Assembly: GCA_002747255.1 (NCBI GenBank)
Contig: PDUC01000006.1
Location: 1 to 34,837, forward strand
DNA: 34,837 bases
Origin: Acidobacteriota bacterium
GTDB lineage: Bacteria > Acidobacteriota > Holophagae > Acanthopleuribacterales > Acanthopleuribacteraceae
Direction of reading: 5' to 3'
This document shows, in pieces, positions 1 to 7,611 of this stretch. Under the pieces are notes generated by a model that had not been told where the DNA came from, did not search any database, and worked only from the letters and a program-made list of their open reading frames with translations. The position numbers and the translations under genes were made by a program. Numbering within the stretch: position 1 is the stretch's first letter; every line of letters starts with the position of its first letter.

Positions 1-28
1 TATTGTGATTTAGGATAGCTATTGGCTC

Positions 29-68
29 CCCCTCTGATTGCTCTATAAGTGAAGAGGGGTTCTTTTTT
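29..68 (+). terminator. Rho-independent terminator of a gene left of the window
   Basis: CCCCTCT at 29-35 pairs with AGAGGGG at 53-59 across a 17-base loop, and a T-rich run (TTCTTTTTT) follows directly. It would end transcription entering from beyond the left edge. Base pairing and T-run are seen directly; the function is the usual reading of such a structure. Confidence 0.75.
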
Positions 69-341
69 AACTCTGAAATGCTTGCTGAACATTTTGCAAG
101 GACAAATTCCATTTTGAACTCCTTTAGAATAGGTTTTATTTTGGGCTAAATATAGTCCAAAAAATGGACCTTTGCAAGGCTTTTTTTTGTCAATCGGTTA
201 ACAGTGCAATAAGTAGAAACTTTCCATTATATGACTCTTATATGTGGACAAAAATTCCATATATCGCTATATGATATTGAAAATGTTGAAAAAAAACAAC
301 GCCTTTTCATTTTCTACATATTACTTTATTTGGGGTGAAAT
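69..341. other. AT-rich non-coding stretch before the integrase relic
   Basis: No gene is seen. There is a weak terminator-like hairpin (CCTT at 169-172 with AAGG at 176-179, then eight Ts) and a short AT-rich palindrome, CATATA at 258-263 with TATATG at 268-273. In a functional integron the attI site and cassette promoter lie upstream of intI, but no recognisable attI core was found. Confidence 0.4.
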
Positions 342-773
342 ATGGAAAAATCCATTGCTACTCCTCAACGATTCCGTCCCCATCCTAAGGCACGGCTGAT
401 GGATCAGGTGCGCGAGGTTCTCCGTTATTATCACTATGCCTATACCACTGAAAAGAGCTACTGCAACTGGATTCTTCGCTATATCAAATTTTATGGTGGC
501 CAGATCCATCCCGAAAACATGGGAGCTAAGGAGGTCGAACGGTTCCTCTCACATCTTGCAGTCAACGGAAAAGTGGCTGCGTCAACTCAGCATCAGGCTT
601 TGAATGCTTTGGTTTTTCTTTACAAACGTGTGCTTGATATACCGATTGACGGGAAGGTTGCCCCCGTGCGCAGTACACGACACCGACGAAATAAAACGAA
701 CTATCGAACTATTGGACACCCACAACAATTCATGCATTTAGTCGCCAATCCAAGCTGTCTCATACGCGCGTAA
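342..773 (+). pseudogene. Integron-type tyrosine integrase, N-terminal fragment only
   Basis: The 143-codon frame starts with a good ribosome site (GGGGTGAA, then ATG). Residues about 15-115 match the N-terminal DNA-binding (SAM-like) domain of IntI-type tyrosine recombinases: a LMDQVREVLRYYHYAYTTEK stretch, then VERFLSHLAVNGKVAASTQ followed by QALNALVFLYKRVL. The resemblance stops near residue 116 (about base 690). The catalytic domain with its R-H-R-Y residues is absent, and the last 25 or so residues look unrelated. The full-length family is about 320 residues, so this is a truncated, surely inactive relic. A GGACACCCA inverted-repeat end begins at 714, just past the break, which suggests that an insertion caused the truncation. 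No cassette array is visible. Confidence 0.75.
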
Positions 774-851
774 GGCTCCAATGGATTCTATAAAAAAAAT
801 TTTTGTTCAGTGGGGTCACTGCAAGTTTTGCCCTTACAGACTTGGGTGTCC
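714..851. mobile_element. 138-bp segment with 9-bp inverted ends (decayed element or MITE-like)
   Basis: GGACACCCA at 714-722 and TGGGTGTCC at 843-851 are perfect reverse complements. Homology of the integrase fragment on the left and of the IS21 transposase fragment on the right both stop close to these ends, so the segment sits between two broken genes. No protein is recognisable inside. A further copy of the right end lies at 1411-1423, so the true element could be larger. The identity of the element is inference. Confidence 0.35.
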
Positions 852-852
852 T

Positions 853-966
853 TTATTTTTTTAGTGCCGTTTTTTCACACATCCCAGCCTTGGATGCGGC
901 AAGTGCAAGATGATTCTCTTTCTGTTTCAATTTAATTAACCTCACGTATTGGTGCTCTGTAATCAT
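853..966 (-). pseudogene. IS21-family transposase (IstA-like), first 37 codons only
   Basis: The frame reads MITEHQYVRLIKLKQKENH, then LALAASKAGMCEKTALKK and a stop. This is the start of one IS21-family transposase subgroup, whose members open with MITxEQ followed by a Lys/Leu-rich helix and an AAxKAGMxEKTARK helix-turn-helix. The normal protein has several hundred residues with a DDE catalytic core, all missing here. A strong AGGAGG lies 7 bases before the ATG, inside a hairpin (967-995). Terminal repeats of the element lie upstream at 1030-1067. Only the 5-prime end of the insertion sequence survives. Confidence 0.7.
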
Positions 967-995
967 GGCCAAGCCTCCTTTCTTGTTGCTTGGCC
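967..995 (-). promoter_or_regulatory. Hairpin enclosing the ribosome site of the IstA fragment
   Basis: GGCCAAGC (967-974) and GCTTGGCC (988-995) form a perfect 8-bp stem. On the minus strand the AGGAGG of the transposase lies at the edge of the loop and the start codon abuts the stem. Insertion sequences commonly use such stems to block translation of read-through transcripts. On the plus strand the hairpin is followed by TGTTTT and could act as a weak terminator. Confidence 0.45.
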
Positions 996-1029
996 TGTTT
1001 TATCATTTCCTTTTAAAACCGGTAAAAAT

Positions 1030-1067
1030 AATTGTCGCCGACCGGTAGTTTTAATTGTCGCTGATCA
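1030..1067 (-). mobile_element. IS21-type terminal repeats (element end)
   Basis: Two related blocks, AATTGTCGCCGACC at 1030-1043 and AATTGTCGCTGATC at 1053-1066, are spaced 23 bp apart upstream of the IstA fragment. IS21-family elements are known for multiple short terminal repeats. Read on the minus strand the end begins TGATCAGCGACAATTAAAA. The same 19 bases occur at 30567-30585, which supports this as the true end of the element. Confidence 0.6.
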
Positions 1068-1208
1068 GCTCCGGGCGGTTTCAATGATTTTTTTGGCTCT
1101 CCCGGCAATTCGATAAAACCAGTTGTCACATTGTGCCACGGTTTCAAGCCTGTTTCGACTTGACTTCCAGATCAGTAAGGATCTCACAAGTACTTCCACC
1201 CTAAAGGC

Positions 1209-1259
1209 ATGCCGGAATGACTGCACCGCAGAGTGGAGCTCTGACTGGGAATCCGGCAT
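1209..1259. repeat. Imperfect palindrome resembling a dispersed intergenic repeat
   Basis: ATGCCGGA (1209-1216) pairs with TCCGGCAT (1252-1259), with an inner CAGAG/CTCTG stem around a GAGCTC. The outer part has the GGAATCCGG/CCGGAATGAC flavour of common REP-like intergenic repeats. No second copy was seen in this window. Confidence 0.3.
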
Positions 1260-1410
1260 CTTCAAAGGGCCGTAATTCCAAATGAAAGTCTTCGTCGTCT
1301 TTCTCTTATATTTTTCTTTTTCTTTCTGCTTCTCTGTTTCCAATGCACAGTAGTACTGTACAGCGAGAGCGAGTACCTGGTTCTCTGTGACAGGTCACTG
1401 TTGACTTTCT

Positions 1411-1423
1411 TTGGGTGTCCTTT
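1411..1423. repeat. Second copy of the TTGGGTGTCCTTT element end
   Basis: TTGGGTGTCCTTT here repeats 842-854 exactly. Both copies have GGTCACTG a short way upstream (1393-1400 and 814-821). They bracket the IstA remnant and are probably ends of the same kind of decayed element. A 12-bp palindrome, GTGACAGGTCAC, lies at 1387-1398. Confidence 0.35.
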
Positions 1424-1437
1424 TTCGATTGAATGAA

Positions 1438-1716
1438 TTACTTGACCTTCGCCATCATTTCTTTGCCAGGCTTGAATTTGGGCACGGATTTGGCTGGTAT
1501 TTTGATGACCTCGTTGGTTCGGGGGTTGCGACCTTTTCTGGGTGCACGCTCGACCACGGAGAAGGTTCCAAAGTTAACGAGAGTGACTTTTTCTTTATTT
1601 TTCAGAGCACCGATGATCTTGGATATCATGGTATCGACGGCTCTTGCGGCTTGAGCTTTTGAAATATTATTACCTTCGTCGCTTGCAAGTGCGATCACTA
1701 AGTCTGTCTTATTCAT
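1438..1716 (-). CDS. HU-family nucleoid DNA-binding protein
   Basis: This 92-residue protein is a normal-length HU subunit. It bends and compacts DNA non-specifically as a dimer. It opens MNKTDLVIALA, has the alpha-helical dimer body (residues 1-40), the beta core VTLVNFGTFSVVERAPRKGR with the conserved GFG/NFG turn, and the DNA-clamping arm with NPRTNEVIKIPA followed by PKFKPGKEM. The start is set by GAGGAG 7-8 bases upstream. The gene is monocistronic, with a near-consensus promoter upstream and mobile-element debris downstream; no clear terminator is visible. It could equally be named hupA or hupB; paralogues cannot be told apart here. Confidence 0.95.
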   Translation of the reverse strand: MNKTDLVIALASDEGNNISKAQAARAVDTMISKIIGALKNKEKVTLVNFGTFSVVERAPRKGRNPRTNEVIKIPAKSVPKFKPGKEMMAKVK

Positions 1717-1788
1717 TCAATTTCTCCTCTTCAAGATAAAAAACAGCGCAAATACAACCCAAATGCTTCGAGCTATACCGGGAATTGG

Positions 1789-1817
1789 AGTTTAAATTTG
1801 GGTTCATTGGTTGTCAA
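1789..1817 (-). promoter_or_regulatory. Sigma-70-type promoter of the HU gene
   Basis: On the minus strand a consensus -35 TTGACA (1812-1817) and a -10 TAAACT (1789-1794) are separated by exactly 17 bases. The start codon lies about 70 bases downstream. Confidence 0.7.
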
Positions 1818-1930
1818 GAATTTTCTAAAATGGAGGATCGCAATATCTTTTTATCGTTTTTTGACCGAAAGGCCGATATCCCAAGGGGTAAAACAGGAGG
1901 CTGAAAGGACTTTGCTGAGAAATATACCGT

Positions 1931-1958
1931 GTCTAAAACAGAAAGAGGCATTATAATT
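1931..1958 (+). promoter_or_regulatory. Putative promoter of the AmmeMemoRadiSam operon
   Basis: A perfect -10 TATAAT lies at 1953-1958. The best -35 is weak (TGTCTA at 1931-1936, 16-base spacer). It lies about 60 bases upstream of the first gene of the plus-strand run. Apart from the HU promoter, the rest of 1717-2019 shows nothing else. Confidence 0.45.
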
Positions 1959-2019
1959 TGAGAGAGGCCTTACAAATCAAAGGATCATGGCTCAACAATT
2001 CAACACCAGGGGAATTTGA

Positions 2020-2796
2020 ATGACCATCAATTGGAGCGGGTTAGCGCCTCATCCACCTATCATCGTGCCGGAGATTGGCGGACGGCGCGGTTCAGAGGCA
2101 AGTTTAACCATAGAGAGCATGCGTCAATTCAGCTCTGCATTTATGGCTTGCCACTGTGACCTGTTGATCGTTCTCTCTCCTCACACGCCGAGACCCCGCT
2201 GTGGCATTGCAACCTGGACAGAGCCAACGATCCACGGAGACTTTGCGGCGTTCGGTCACCCCGACTTGAAGTATCAGTTTGAAAACGATCCTCACTGGGT
2301 GCATTCTTTTTCAAAAACCTATCAAGACATTCACCGTCTCAGCGGCCAATCCCTCGATCACGGCGCATTGGTTCCGCTCCACTTCCTGGCCGAAGCCGGG
2401 TGGCAGGGTAAAACGGTCGTTCTGGGTCTACCCTGGGATGAAAGTGAGCACCAGTCCATTGCCAATGCCATTTCAGAGGCTTGCCGCAGTTCTCAACGCA
2501 CAGGTTTGCTTGCGAGCGGGGATATGAGCCATTGCCTGAAACACGGCGCACCAGCCGGTTTCCATCCGATGGGGCAAGAATTCGACTCATTGTTTATCGC
2601 CCACATCAAACGGGGTGAGTACAAAAAAGCCCTTCATGCTACCGGGAACTCAAGATCAAAAGCCTGTGAAGACGTCATCGGGTCTTGCGATATAGCCTGG
2701 AGAGTCACTGATTATAACCATCACCATTTTGAGTTCCATTCCTACGAAGGCCCTTTCGGGGTCGGTTATTGTGTTTCAACCTTTCATCGAGATTAA
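2020..2796 (+). CDS. AmmeMemoRadiSam system protein B (MEMO/LigB-like)
   Basis: This 258-residue protein belongs to the MEMO family, which shares the fold of class III extradiol dioxygenases (LigB). Conserved histidines are visible in APHPPIIVPEIG (H11), LSPHTPRP (H55), LDHGALVPLHFL (H114, H121) and SGDMSH (H171), as expected for a metal pocket. Human MEMO1 has been linked to copper/redox handling; the bacterial role is not established. It is followed after 12 bases by the AMMECR1 protein and then by a radical SAM enzyme, the trio that gives the system its name. A GGGGA lies 7 bases before the ATG. In some clostridia this domain is fused to AMMECR1; here the two are separate. Confidence 0.85.
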   Translation: MTINWSGLAPHPPIIVPEIGGRRGSEASLTIESMRQFSSAFMACHCDLLIVLSPHTPRPRCGIATWTEPTIHGDFAAFGHPDLKYQFENDPHWVHSFSKTYQDIHRLSGQSLDHGALVPLHFLAEAGWQGKTVVLGLPWDESEHQSIANAISEACRSSQRTGLLASGDMSHCLKHGAPAGFHPMGQEFDSLFIAHIKRGEYKKALHATGNSRSKACEDVIGSCDIAWRVTDYNHHHFEFHSYEGPFGVGYCVSTFHRD

Positions 2797-2808
2797 CAAG
2801 AGGGAAAC

Positions 2809-3306
2809 ATGCACTGTCAAATTGCTAGAAAATCACTGGAAACGCTTCTCTATCATCGCACCAAATATCAACCTGAACATCGCTTCCATTTTAAGGCGGG
2901 CTGTTTTGTCACCCTTCACAGCAAAGCCGGAGAATTGAGAGGCTGCATAGGGACATTGCAACCCGTTTACGATGATCTGGCTCTGGAAATCGCCTCCAAT
3001 GCCCGTTCAGCGGGAACAAGAGACCACCGTTTCAACGCCGTTCGTGCGGAAGAGCTGGACGATATAACCATAGAAGTCAGCGTTCTTCACGAGCCTGAAC
3101 TGATAGACAAGCAGTCGCTTCTCAATCCCAGCATCTACGGCGTTATAGTGGAACACCAAGGGAGACGAGGGGTGCTTTTACCCGATTTAAAGGGCATCAC
3201 CAGCATCGACCATCAAATTGCCGTTGCGAAACAGAAGGCCTTCATTTCAACAAAGGAGCCCGTCAAGATCTGGCGCTTCAAGGTCGACAAATTCCAGGAA
3301 GAGTAA
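2809..3306 (+). CDS. AmmeMemoRadiSam system protein A (AMMECR1 domain)
   Basis: This 165-residue single-domain AMMECR1 protein carries the invariant LRGCIG motif at residues 43-48 and the later family features SARDHRF-like (AGTRDHRFNAV) and ITIEVSVL. The human homologue is affected in Alport-related contiguous deletion syndrome. The bacterial function is unknown but is presumed linked to the adjacent MEMO and radical SAM proteins. The cysteine of LRGCIG has been suggested as catalytic. GAGGGAAAC precedes the ATG. The gene ends 4 bases before the radical SAM start, so the two are almost certainly co-translated. Confidence 0.88.
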   Translation: MHCQIARKSLETLLYHRTKYQPEHRFHFKAGCFVTLHSKAGELRGCIGTLQPVYDDLALEIASNARSAGTRDHRFNAVRAEELDDITIEVSVLHEPELIDKQSLLNPSIYGVIVEHQGRRGVLLPDLKGITSIDHQIAVAKQKAFISTKEPVKIWRFKVDKFQEE

Positions 3307-3310
3307 GTCC

Positions 3311-4321
3311 ATGGAATCCCGGTTTTTTTCCAGGCATTCTTCCGATGTCTCAATATGCGAGTTATGCCCCAGACAATGCAAGTTGAAAGAGGGACAGAGA
3401 GGCTTTTGTTTCGTCCGAAAAAACATCGATGGAGCGGTGGTTTTAACGGCATACGGTCGCAGCAGCGGTTTCGCCGTCGATCCCATTGAAAAAAAACCAC
3501 TGAATCACTTTCTTCCGGGCAGTCGCGTCTTTTCGTTTGGAACGGCTGGCTGCAACCTCGGTTGTAAGTTCTGTCAAAATTGGGATATGAGTAAGTCCAG
3601 GAGCGATCACACTTTATCGCGGGAAGCTTCACCTGAAGATATTGCCTTCACCGCTGAACAAGCGGGTTGTGAGAGTGTGGCCTTTACTTACAACGACCCG
3701 GTTATTTTTGCCGAGTACGCGGTCGATACCGCTCGAGCATGTCACGATCTGGGCATTAAAACCGTAGCCGTAACCGCGGGTTACATCAGTGCTCGCGCGA
3801 GGCCGTATTTTTTCAAGCCGATGGATGCCGTCAATGTGGATTTAAAATCCATTCAACCGGATTTCTATAGAAAAATGGCAGCCGGGAAACTGGAACCCGT
3901 CCTGGAAACGCTGCTGTACCTGAAACACGAGACAAGTATCTGGATGGAAATGACCCATTTAATCATTCCAGGCCACAACGATTCACAGGCCGATCTTGAG
4001 AAACTGTGCCAGTGGGTTGTTGAACACCTGGGAACGGATGTCCCGCTCCATTTCACAGCTTTCCATCCCGCTTACAAGCTATCGACCATCCCCAGAACCC
4101 CCAATCAGACGCTGCTCAGAGCCAGAGAGATTGCGAAACAGGCTGGCGTTGACTATATCTACCTGGGCAACTGCCGCATTCACGATGCCTCCCACACCTT
4201 TTGCCATCATTGCGGCTTGATATTAATTCAAAGAGAAGGCTATCGCATTCAACGCAATCGGATTACAATAGACGGTAGATGTCCGGATTGCAAAACAGTC
4301 ATACCGGGAATCTACAACTGA
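3311..4321 (+). CDS. AmmeMemoRadiSam system radical SAM enzyme
   Basis: This 336-residue radical SAM protein of the PFL-activase-like group has the cluster motif CNLGCKFC at residues 81-88, which binds a [4Fe-4S] cluster for reductive cleavage of SAM. An N-terminal cysteine set (C16, C19, C23, C33) and C-terminal pairs (FCHHC and GRCPDC) suggest extra metal or cluster sites. The ATG at 3311 is preferred over an earlier in-frame start, because the longer form would overlap the AMMECR1 gene by about 90 bases and the family starts near this point. The substrate is unknown. Fixed linkage with MEMO and AMMECR1 implies that the three act in one modification or redox process. Confidence 0.88.
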   Translation: MESRFFSRHSSDVSICELCPRQCKLKEGQRGFCFVRKNIDGAVVLTAYGRSSGFAVDPIEKKPLNHFLPGSRVFSFGTAGCNLGCKFCQNWDMSKSRSDHTLSREASPEDIAFTAEQAGCESVAFTYNDPVIFAEYAVDTARACHDLGIKTVAVTAGYISARARPYFFKPMDAVNVDLKSIQPDFYRKMAAGKLEPVLETLLYLKHETSIWMEMTHLIIPGHNDSQADLEKLCQWVVEHLGTDVPLHFTAFHPAYKLSTIPRTPNQTLLRAREIAKQAGVDYIYLGNCRIHDASHTFCHHCGLILIQREGYRIQRNRITIDGRCPDCKTVIPGIYN

Positions 4322-4348
4322 ACGATCTTAATTTACAGGAAGGAAAAC

Positions 4349-5827
4349 ATGAGTTGTGAACATGAATTTTCATTAGAAGACAAACAGCAGGCGAAACGAG
4401 AAGGACTGACAGAACAAGACCTTCACAACCAATTACACATACTGAGAAAAGGGGTCTCACCTGCCTGCGCCGCCCGCGCCTGTGTGCTTGGAGACGGCAT
4501 TCTGTCCATCGAGCCAAAAGAAAGCGAAGAACTTCTGCGTCTTTTCAACGATGCGCAATCTAAAGGCAGATTCTCTAAAATGGTGCCCGCTTCAGGGGCA
4601 GCCACACGCATGTTCAAATTCGTGTTTAACGCGGCAAAGGGCGAAAGTGAAGACAGCGCTGATTTCAAACAGCTCAGAAAAGGTCTCAAGCTCTTTCCAT
4701 TTTATAAAGATCTGGCAGCAAAATGCCCCAATGGCAAGCCCGAAGAGCTGCCGTCCAGTGAACTTGCCAAAATGATCCTGGAAGGACTCAACTTCCAATC
4801 ACTCCCCAAAGCCTTTATTCCCTTTCACGCTTACAGCGATCACGTCAGCACCGCCTTGGACGAGCACTTCAAAGACTCCATCCTCTACCTTAAAGACGAA
4901 AACAACTGTGTCAGACTTCACTTCACCATCGACCCTCAGTTTGTGGAATTACTGGAAGAGAAAGTCAAGGCTCATACCGAACAAGATCACGTTAATTACC
5001 AAATTACACACAGCATCCAGAAGCCCTCAACTCAGACTATCGCCATGACCGACAAGCAGACAGCCGCAAGAACGTCTTCCGGAGAGCTGTTTTTCAGGCC
5101 CGGCGGCCACGGATCTCTGCTGGTGAATATTCAGGATCTGGATGGCGATATTGTTTTCCTGCAGAACATCGACAACGTGGGAAGAGAGGAAATGCACCCC
5201 AAGAGAGTTCACTACAAAAAGCTTCTCGGTGGGTTACTGTTGAAAATAGAGTCTCAAATTGCGATCTATTCCGCAGATCTAAAAAGCGGGAACTACAACC
5301 TGAAAGAAATATGGGATTTCGCTAAAACCTATTGCGGGACATGTCCCACCGATCAGATCCTGGCTCGTTCGGAAGAGGAACAGGTACGCCTGTTACTCGA
5401 CCTTTTCAAAAGGCCCATCCGTGTCTGCGGCATGGTAAAAAACGAAGGCGAACCGGGCGGCGGACCCTTCTGGACCGAGGGCGAGCTTCAGTCCTGTCAG
5501 ATCCTTGAAAAAGATCAGCTTGACCTGGAAAATCCGACACAGGCGTCCATTCTTGAACAGGCAACCCACTTCAACCCCGTTGATTTGGTGATCGGATTAA
5601 AGGACGCCAACGGCAAACCCCACGATTTGATGCAGTTCAGAGATCCAGAGACATGCTTCATCAGTCAAAAATCCATCCAGGGAAAAACCATTTACGCATT
5701 GGAACATCCCGGTCTCTGGAACGGTTCCATGGCCAATTGGAATACGACTTTTGTGGAAGTACCGCTCTACACCTTTTCACCTGTGAAAACGGTTAACGAT
5801 CTCATTAGAGCCGCGCATCAACCTTAA
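4349..5827 (+). CDS. DUF4301 family protein
   Basis: This 492-residue protein matches DUF4301, recognised by the FSKMVPASGAATRMFKF block (residues about 76-92) and later by FFRPGGHGSLLVNIQDLDGD with VFLQNIDNV following. The resemblance of the last two to sugar-nucleotide or nucleotidyl transferases is suggestive only. The family is found mainly in Bacteroidetes and related diderms and has no experimental function that I know of. AGGAAGGAAA precedes the ATG. It follows the radical SAM gene by 27 bases and the next gene starts 5 bases after its stop, so it is probably part of one transcript with both. No signal peptide; cytoplasmic. Confidence 0.8.
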   Translation: MSCEHEFSLEDKQQAKREGLTEQDLHNQLHILRKGVSPACAARACVLGDGILSIEPKESEELLRLFNDAQSKGRFSKMVPASGAATRMFKFVFNAAKGESEDSADFKQLRKGLKLFPFYKDLAAKCPNGKPEELPSSELAKMILEGLNFQSLPKAFIPFHAYSDHVSTALDEHFKDSILYLKDENNCVRLHFTIDPQFVELLEEKVKAHTEQDHVNYQITHSIQKPSTQTIAMTDKQTAARTSSGELFFRPGGHGSLLVNIQDLDGDIVFLQNIDNVGREEMHPKRVHYKKLLGGLLLKIESQIAIYSADLKSGNYNLKEIWDFAKTYCGTCPTDQILARSEEEQVRLLLDLFKRPIRVCGMVKNEGEPGGGPFWTEGELQSCQILEKDQLDLENPTQASILEQATHFNPVDLVIGLKDANGKPHDLMQFRDPETCFISQKSIQGKTIYALEHPGLWNGSMANWNTTFVEVPLYTFSPVKTVNDLIRAAHQP

Positions 5828-5832
5828 GTTAC

Positions 5833-6753
5833 ATGCCTTTGTACAGTCATGACAAGCGGCTTCAAGAAAAAGTGGAGGCCGCTTGTCAAACTTTCAGGAA
5901 CGCGCGCATTCTTCTCATTACCGGACCTATCGGATCGGGAAAAACACATCTGGCGAAGTACGTTCACACCGTTACATACGAAAAGACAAAAGCGCCCTTT
6001 ATTGAACAACACGCAGCCACATTGACTCGCGAACAGTATATCAGTCAGATTTTCGGACATCGAAAAGGCGCGTTCAGTGATGCCACGAAAGATTTTCCCG
6101 GTCTGGTGGGTATGGCAGCCAACGGCACGCTCTGCATCGATGACTGCGCCCTTCTGGGTCATGAAATACAGGCGGGCCTTCTCAGGTTCATTCAAGAGTT
6201 TCGCTACAGACCTTTGGGTGATATTAGAGAGAGGCAGTTTCAAGGTCGTCTGATCCTGACATCTTCTGCATCCATACAGCAACTTTTAGATCGAAAACAG
6301 CTCAGAGAAGACTTTGCCTTTAGAATTAAGGAAATGGAGATTCAACTGCCCGCACTCCACCATCGGAAATGCGACATTCAGCAACTGATCCAAGCATTTT
6401 ACACAGAGCTGAAACGCGAAGTTCCCCATGGCTATCCGCTCGATCAGGGGCAGATAGCCAACCGCGCGGAAAAAGGCCTTAAAGGCAATTTTCACGAATT
6501 GCGCAACCTGATCTTTATGTTCATGATGAACGGGAAACTGCCGGACTTGGAGGCGCCACACGCCAACAACCTGCACAAGACAACCCTCCCTCGAACCGGC
6601 AGCTTGAAATCGGACCTCAAACAACTGGAAGGCGCTCTCATTGCCAGAGCACTTGAAGAGGGAAATCGAACACCAGAACAACTTTGCCGTGCGCTGAATA
6701 TTGGCAGGCGGGCTCTGTTCTATAAATTGAAAGAACACAAATTAAAAAGGTAA
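5833..6753 (+). CDS. Receiverless sigma-54-activator-like AAA+ protein with Fis-type HTH
   Basis: This 306-residue protein consists of a bacterial enhancer-binding-type AAA+ domain followed by a C-terminal Fis-like helix-turn-helix (about 270-306, ending ALNIGRRALFYKLKEHKLKR). Walker A is GPIGSGKT (31-38). The Walker B region reads GTLCIDD (98-104) where GTLFLDE is usual. The sigma-54 contact loop, normally GAFTGA, is GAFSDA (79-84). There is no N-terminal sensor or receiver domain. With both key motifs altered, it may not open sigma-54 promoters in the standard way and could act as a regulator of the TyrR type. The ribosome site is poor; translation is likely coupled to the DUF4301 gene 5 bases upstream. 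Confidence 0.75.
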   Translation: MPLYSHDKRLQEKVEAACQTFRNARILLITGPIGSGKTHLAKYVHTVTYEKTKAPFIEQHAATLTREQYISQIFGHRKGAFSDATKDFPGLVGMAANGTLCIDDCALLGHEIQAGLLRFIQEFRYRPLGDIRERQFQGRLILTSSASIQQLLDRKQLREDFAFRIKEMEIQLPALHHRKCDIQQLIQAFYTELKREVPHGYPLDQGQIANRAEKGLKGNFHELRNLIFMFMMNGKLPDLEAPHANNLHKTTLPRTGSLKSDLKQLEGALIARALEEGNRTPEQLCRALNIGRRALFYKLKEHKLKR

Positions 6754-6762
6754 CAACCTCAA

Positions 6763-7464
6763 ATGAAGGAAAAAACCGTTGAAAAAAGTAAGCCCATGCC
6801 AAAATCCAAGTACATCGCCATTGTTATCCTTACTTTTTTCATGAGTCTCTATATCCGATTCTGTTTCGCCACCAGTCGAAAGAAAATAACCAATAAAAAC
6901 AGGATCCTCGAACTCATCAATCATTCCGAAGGTTTCGTTTTATCCACCTGGCACAATCGTTCAATGATGCAAATGCCCATTTTCAATTACTTTGGCAAAA
7001 AGCACAACCGAGTGATGGCTCCGCTGGTCAGCCAATCCACCGATGGCACCATTGCCGCTAAAACCCTGGCGTTTCTGGGAGCCAAACCGGTGAGAGGATC
7101 ATCCACGAGGGGCGGTGCCGCGGGTCTGAAAGAGTTGTTGCGCTCCGCTAAAATGGGTGCCGATCCCGCCATTACCATCGATGGTCCCAAAGGTCCCGTT
7201 TACGAAGTCAAGCCAGGAGTTTTGGGTATCGCCAAATTAACGGGACGTCCCATTCTGCCCTGCAGCTGGTTTACCAAGCATCACAAGCGTTTGAACTCAT
7301 GGGACAGACTCATCATACCGAAGCCCTTTACCACGCTGCACATTGTCTACGGCAACTTGATCCATGTCCCCAGAAAATGCACAGATGAGGAATTGGAGCG
7401 TTTGAAAATCACTTTGAGAGATGACATGCTGCGAATTAACGCCCTTTCTAAAGAGTTCGATTAA
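6763..7464 (+). CDS. DUF374 lysophospholipid acyltransferase family protein
   Basis: This 233-residue membrane-associated protein has one N-terminal membrane segment (residues about 17-35). DUF374 hallmarks are a WHN (63-65), SQSTDG (90-95), RGSSTRGGA (111-119) and DGPKGP (140-145). The family is related to LpxL/PlsC-type acyltransferases, with the WHN histidine in the place of the catalytic HX4D region. It is common in diderm bacteria, where it probably acylates an envelope lipid; the exact substrate is unknown. It begins 9 bases after the AAA protein and is the last gene of the plus-strand run; no clear terminator follows. Confidence 0.8.
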   Translation: MKEKTVEKSKPMPKSKYIAIVILTFFMSLYIRFCFATSRKKITNKNRILELINHSEGFVLSTWHNRSMMQMPIFNYFGKKHNRVMAPLVSQSTDGTIAAKTLAFLGAKPVRGSSTRGGAAGLKELLRSAKMGADPAITIDGPKGPVYEVKPGVLGIAKLTGRPILPCSWFTKHHKRLNSWDRLIIPKPFTTLHIVYGNLIHVPRKCTDEELERLKITLRDDMLRINALSKEFD

Positions 7465-7611
7465 ACGGATATTTTTCATGGGAAACCTCATTTTTACTGA
7501 TGATCACTGCAAATTATTGTAGAATTGAGGTGCTCGTTACTTTTGGTAGTAAAGTAAAGCCTTTGCGGTCCAGTCGATTGGTATATTCACTTTTTTGCTT
7601 TGGAGTTTTTG

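Noticed and set aside
1065-1343. Minus-strand 92-codon open frame between the IS21 end and HU
   Set aside because: It spans the REP-like palindrome, its stop is supplied by the IS end, it resembles no family, and it has a low-complexity Lys/Glu start. Probably chance.
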